Shown piece after piece: positions 62,704 to 64,000 of a stretch of DNA of 64,000 nt. The notes beneath the pieces were generated by a model that did not search any database, was not told the DNA's origin, and saw only the letters and a list, made by a program, of their open reading frames with translations. The stretch spans positions 4,918 through 68,917 of the forward strand of contig JBGSTG010000020.1 of NCBI GenBank assembly GCA_041736625.1. The letters run 5' to 3'. Numbering within the stretch: position 1 is the stretch's first letter; every line of letters starts with the position of its first letter. The position numbers and the translations under genes were made by a program. The stretch comes from M3007 sp041736625 (GTDB lineage: Bacteria > Bacteroidota > Bacteroidia > Chitinophagales > Saprospiraceae).

Positions 62704-63930
62704 TCATGGTCGGAGGTGCGGTCGTATTCGGTCTCGGAAGTAGATGTCCAATTGAGAGAAGGTTAACGACCAGTTTTGCAAGGGAGAGGTCCATTTTTCC
62801 GTGATGTTTTCGATGGCCAGGTACAGCAGTTTCATCAAAGCATTATCGCTGGTGAAGGCCGATTTGGTCTTTGTTATTTTGCGCAACTGTCGGTGGAATC
62901 CTTCAACCGTATTGGTGGTGTAAATGATGCGTCGGATGGCTGCTGGATATTGAAAATAGCGCGTCAGCCGGTCCCAGTTGTTCTCCCAGGATTCTATCAC
63001 AACAGGGTAAAGTTTGCCCCATTTTTCCTTCAGCGCCGCCAGTTTAACGCGTGCCAGCGACTCGTCCGGTGCCTGGTAAACAGGCTTGAGGTCGCGCATA
63101 AATTCCTTCTGGTGTTTGCTGCCCACGTACTTAAGCGAGTTGCGTATTTGATGCACCACGCACAGTTGCACTTCCGTTTTTGGGAAGATCGTTTCGATGG
63201 CTTCGGCAAAGCCTTTGAGGTTGTCGATACAGGAGATCAAAATATCCTGAACACCGCGTTGCTGCATTTGGGTAAGCACTTGAAGCCAGAACTTAGCGCC
63301 CTCATTTTCAGAGGTATACAGCCCAAGAACATCCTTTTTGCCTTCCATGTTGACCCCAATGATGCTGTAAACAGCACGGTTGACAATCCGTCCTTCATGG
63401 CGCACTTTGTAGTGGATGGCATCAAGCCAAACAATGGCGTAAAGTGACTCCAACGGCCGGTTGCGCCACTCCTCAATCACCGGTAAAATCTTGTCCGTGA
63501 TGTTCGTCAACTGGGCTTCGCTGAGCTCGACGGAATACAATTCCTGCAGGTGCGACTGGATCTGCCGATAGCTCAATCCCATGCTGTAAAGGCTCAGGAT
63601 TTTCTGCTCCACACTGTTGCCCAGCTTGCGATCATGCTTGGGTACCAGCATCGGTTCATATGTGCCGGCCCGGTCCCGTGGAGTCTCGATAGCCAACTCG
63701 CCAAAGCGGCTGCGAACCGACTTTTCGGTCTTCCCATTGCGTCGATTTTTAGCCCCACCGGCCTTCTCTTCTTCAAGATGTGCCTGCATCTCGCCTTGCA
63801 AACCGGCTTCGACAAGCCGTTTTAGCAATGGCCCAAGGACCTGCTCCAAAGGCTTGCCTTCATACATGGCTTTAAGCGCTGCCTGCTCAAAACTCTGGTA
63901 GTCGAAATCTTCTTTCTTCTTGGATTTCAT
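62704..63930 (-). CDS. IS256-family transposase
   Basis: The 408-residue DDE transposase has the IS256 family layout. A helical N-terminal part with NRRNGKTEKSVRSRFGELAIETPRDR leads to the catalytic residues: Asp in IVWLDAIHYKVR, Asp in SCIDNLKGF, and Glu in TNTVEGFHRQLRK. The CVVHQIRNSLKYV signature confirms the Mutator/IS256 group. The frame is complete and no motif is missing, so the element may be active. Confidence 0.95.
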   Translation of the reverse strand: MKSKKKEDFDYQSFEQAALKAMYEGKPLEQVLGPLLKRLVEAGLQGEMQAHLEEEKAGGAKNRRNGKTEKSVRSRFGELAIETPRDRAGTYEPMLVPKHDRKLGNSVEQKILSLYSMGLSYRQIQSHLQELYSVELSEAQLTNITDKILPVIEEWRNRPLESLYAIVWLDAIHYKVRHEGRIVNRAVYSIIGVNMEGKKDVLGLYTSENEGAKFWLQVLTQMQQRGVQDILISCIDNLKGFAEAIETIFPKTEVQLCVVHQIRNSLKYVGSKHQKEFMRDLKPVYQAPDESLARVKLAALKEKWGKLYPVVIESWENNWDRLTRYFQYPAAIRRIIYTTNTVEGFHRQLRKITKTKSAFTSDNALMKLLYLAIENITEKWTSPLQNWSLTFSQLDIYFRDRIRPHLRP

Positions 63931-64000
63931 TGTGTGCTGCGTAAATTTGGTGAAAAGATCGTACTTTTTTCACCTGACACAAAATTTTGAACAGTCTCTA

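Larger units (their letters stand above)
62586..63998 (-). mobile_element. IS256-family insertion sequence
   Basis: The element has inverted ends: TGTTCAGATTTCTGTGTCAGG at 62591-62611 and, read on the minus strand, TGTTCAAAATTTTGTGTCAG at 63993-63974, differing at about three positions. A single transposase gene fills it. The outer limits are estimates, and the target duplication cannot be checked because the window ends at the right terminus. Confidence 0.85.

Overview
The window is from a Bacteroidota chromosome, most likely a member of the Saprospiria (inference). The evidence is a full-length SprA (type IX secretion translocon), secreted proteins ending in T9SS type A sorting domains, a CarboxypepD_reg-type TonB-dependent receptor, a prokaryotic kynurenine 3-monooxygenase, and several promoters with the Bacteroidota -7 element TAnnTTTG. 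The DNA looks G+C-rich except at 53.5-57.8 kb, which is visibly more A+T-rich.

Layout. 0-2.8 kb: the 3' part of a secreted M14 metallopeptidase and a small secreted protein. 2.8-9.1 kb: a divergent two-component cluster (two stand-alone receivers and a CHASE3 kinase on the minus strand; a sigma-54 activator, a soluble kinase and a REC-PAS-kinase on the plus strand). 9.1-9.9 kb: a long non-coding stretch with several hairpins. 9.9-14.6 kb: a DEAD-box-fold protein that has lost its catalytic motifs but keeps a DbpA-type RNA-binding domain, then MoxR, a DUF3298-like protein and a LON-domain protein. 14.7-18.4 kb: TolC-like protein, kynurenine 3-monooxygenase, small sensor kinase. 18.3-22.2 kb: pstSCAB phosphate importer (minus strand). 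22.5-26.4 kb: DPP-IV-like and M28 peptidases. 26.4-32.2 kb: a minus-strand run of beta-propeller phytase, duplicated-domain T9SS protein and TonB receptor. With Pst this gives a phosphate-acquisition theme: phytate hydrolysis outside, orthophosphate uptake inside.

32.3-42.7 kb: DUF5682 protein, hemA, an EamA transporter, a small membrane protein, an HD hydrolase, a DUF937 protein, a double amidohydrolase and a SIMPL-like protein. 42.8-50.3 kb: sprA. 50.5-53.5 kb: an intact DEAD-box helicase and a T9SS surface protein. 53.6-57.7 kb: an HxlR-controlled island (HxlR, NTF2-like lipoprotein, membrane protein, SDR, Fe-ADH) with three operator-like repeats over a well-formed promoter.

57.75-64 kb: a repeat-rich region. 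It reads as a decayed tandem array of a module made of an Rpn-type PD-(D/E)XK nuclease gene, an RHS-core fragment, and an MNT/HEPN gene pair, in full, internally deleted and stub copies. A second, divergent Rpn gene sits inside it on the opposite strand, and an IS256-family element bounds it on the right. This array and the catalytically degenerate DEAD-box protein are the most unusual content. No tRNA, rRNA or CRISPR array was seen.
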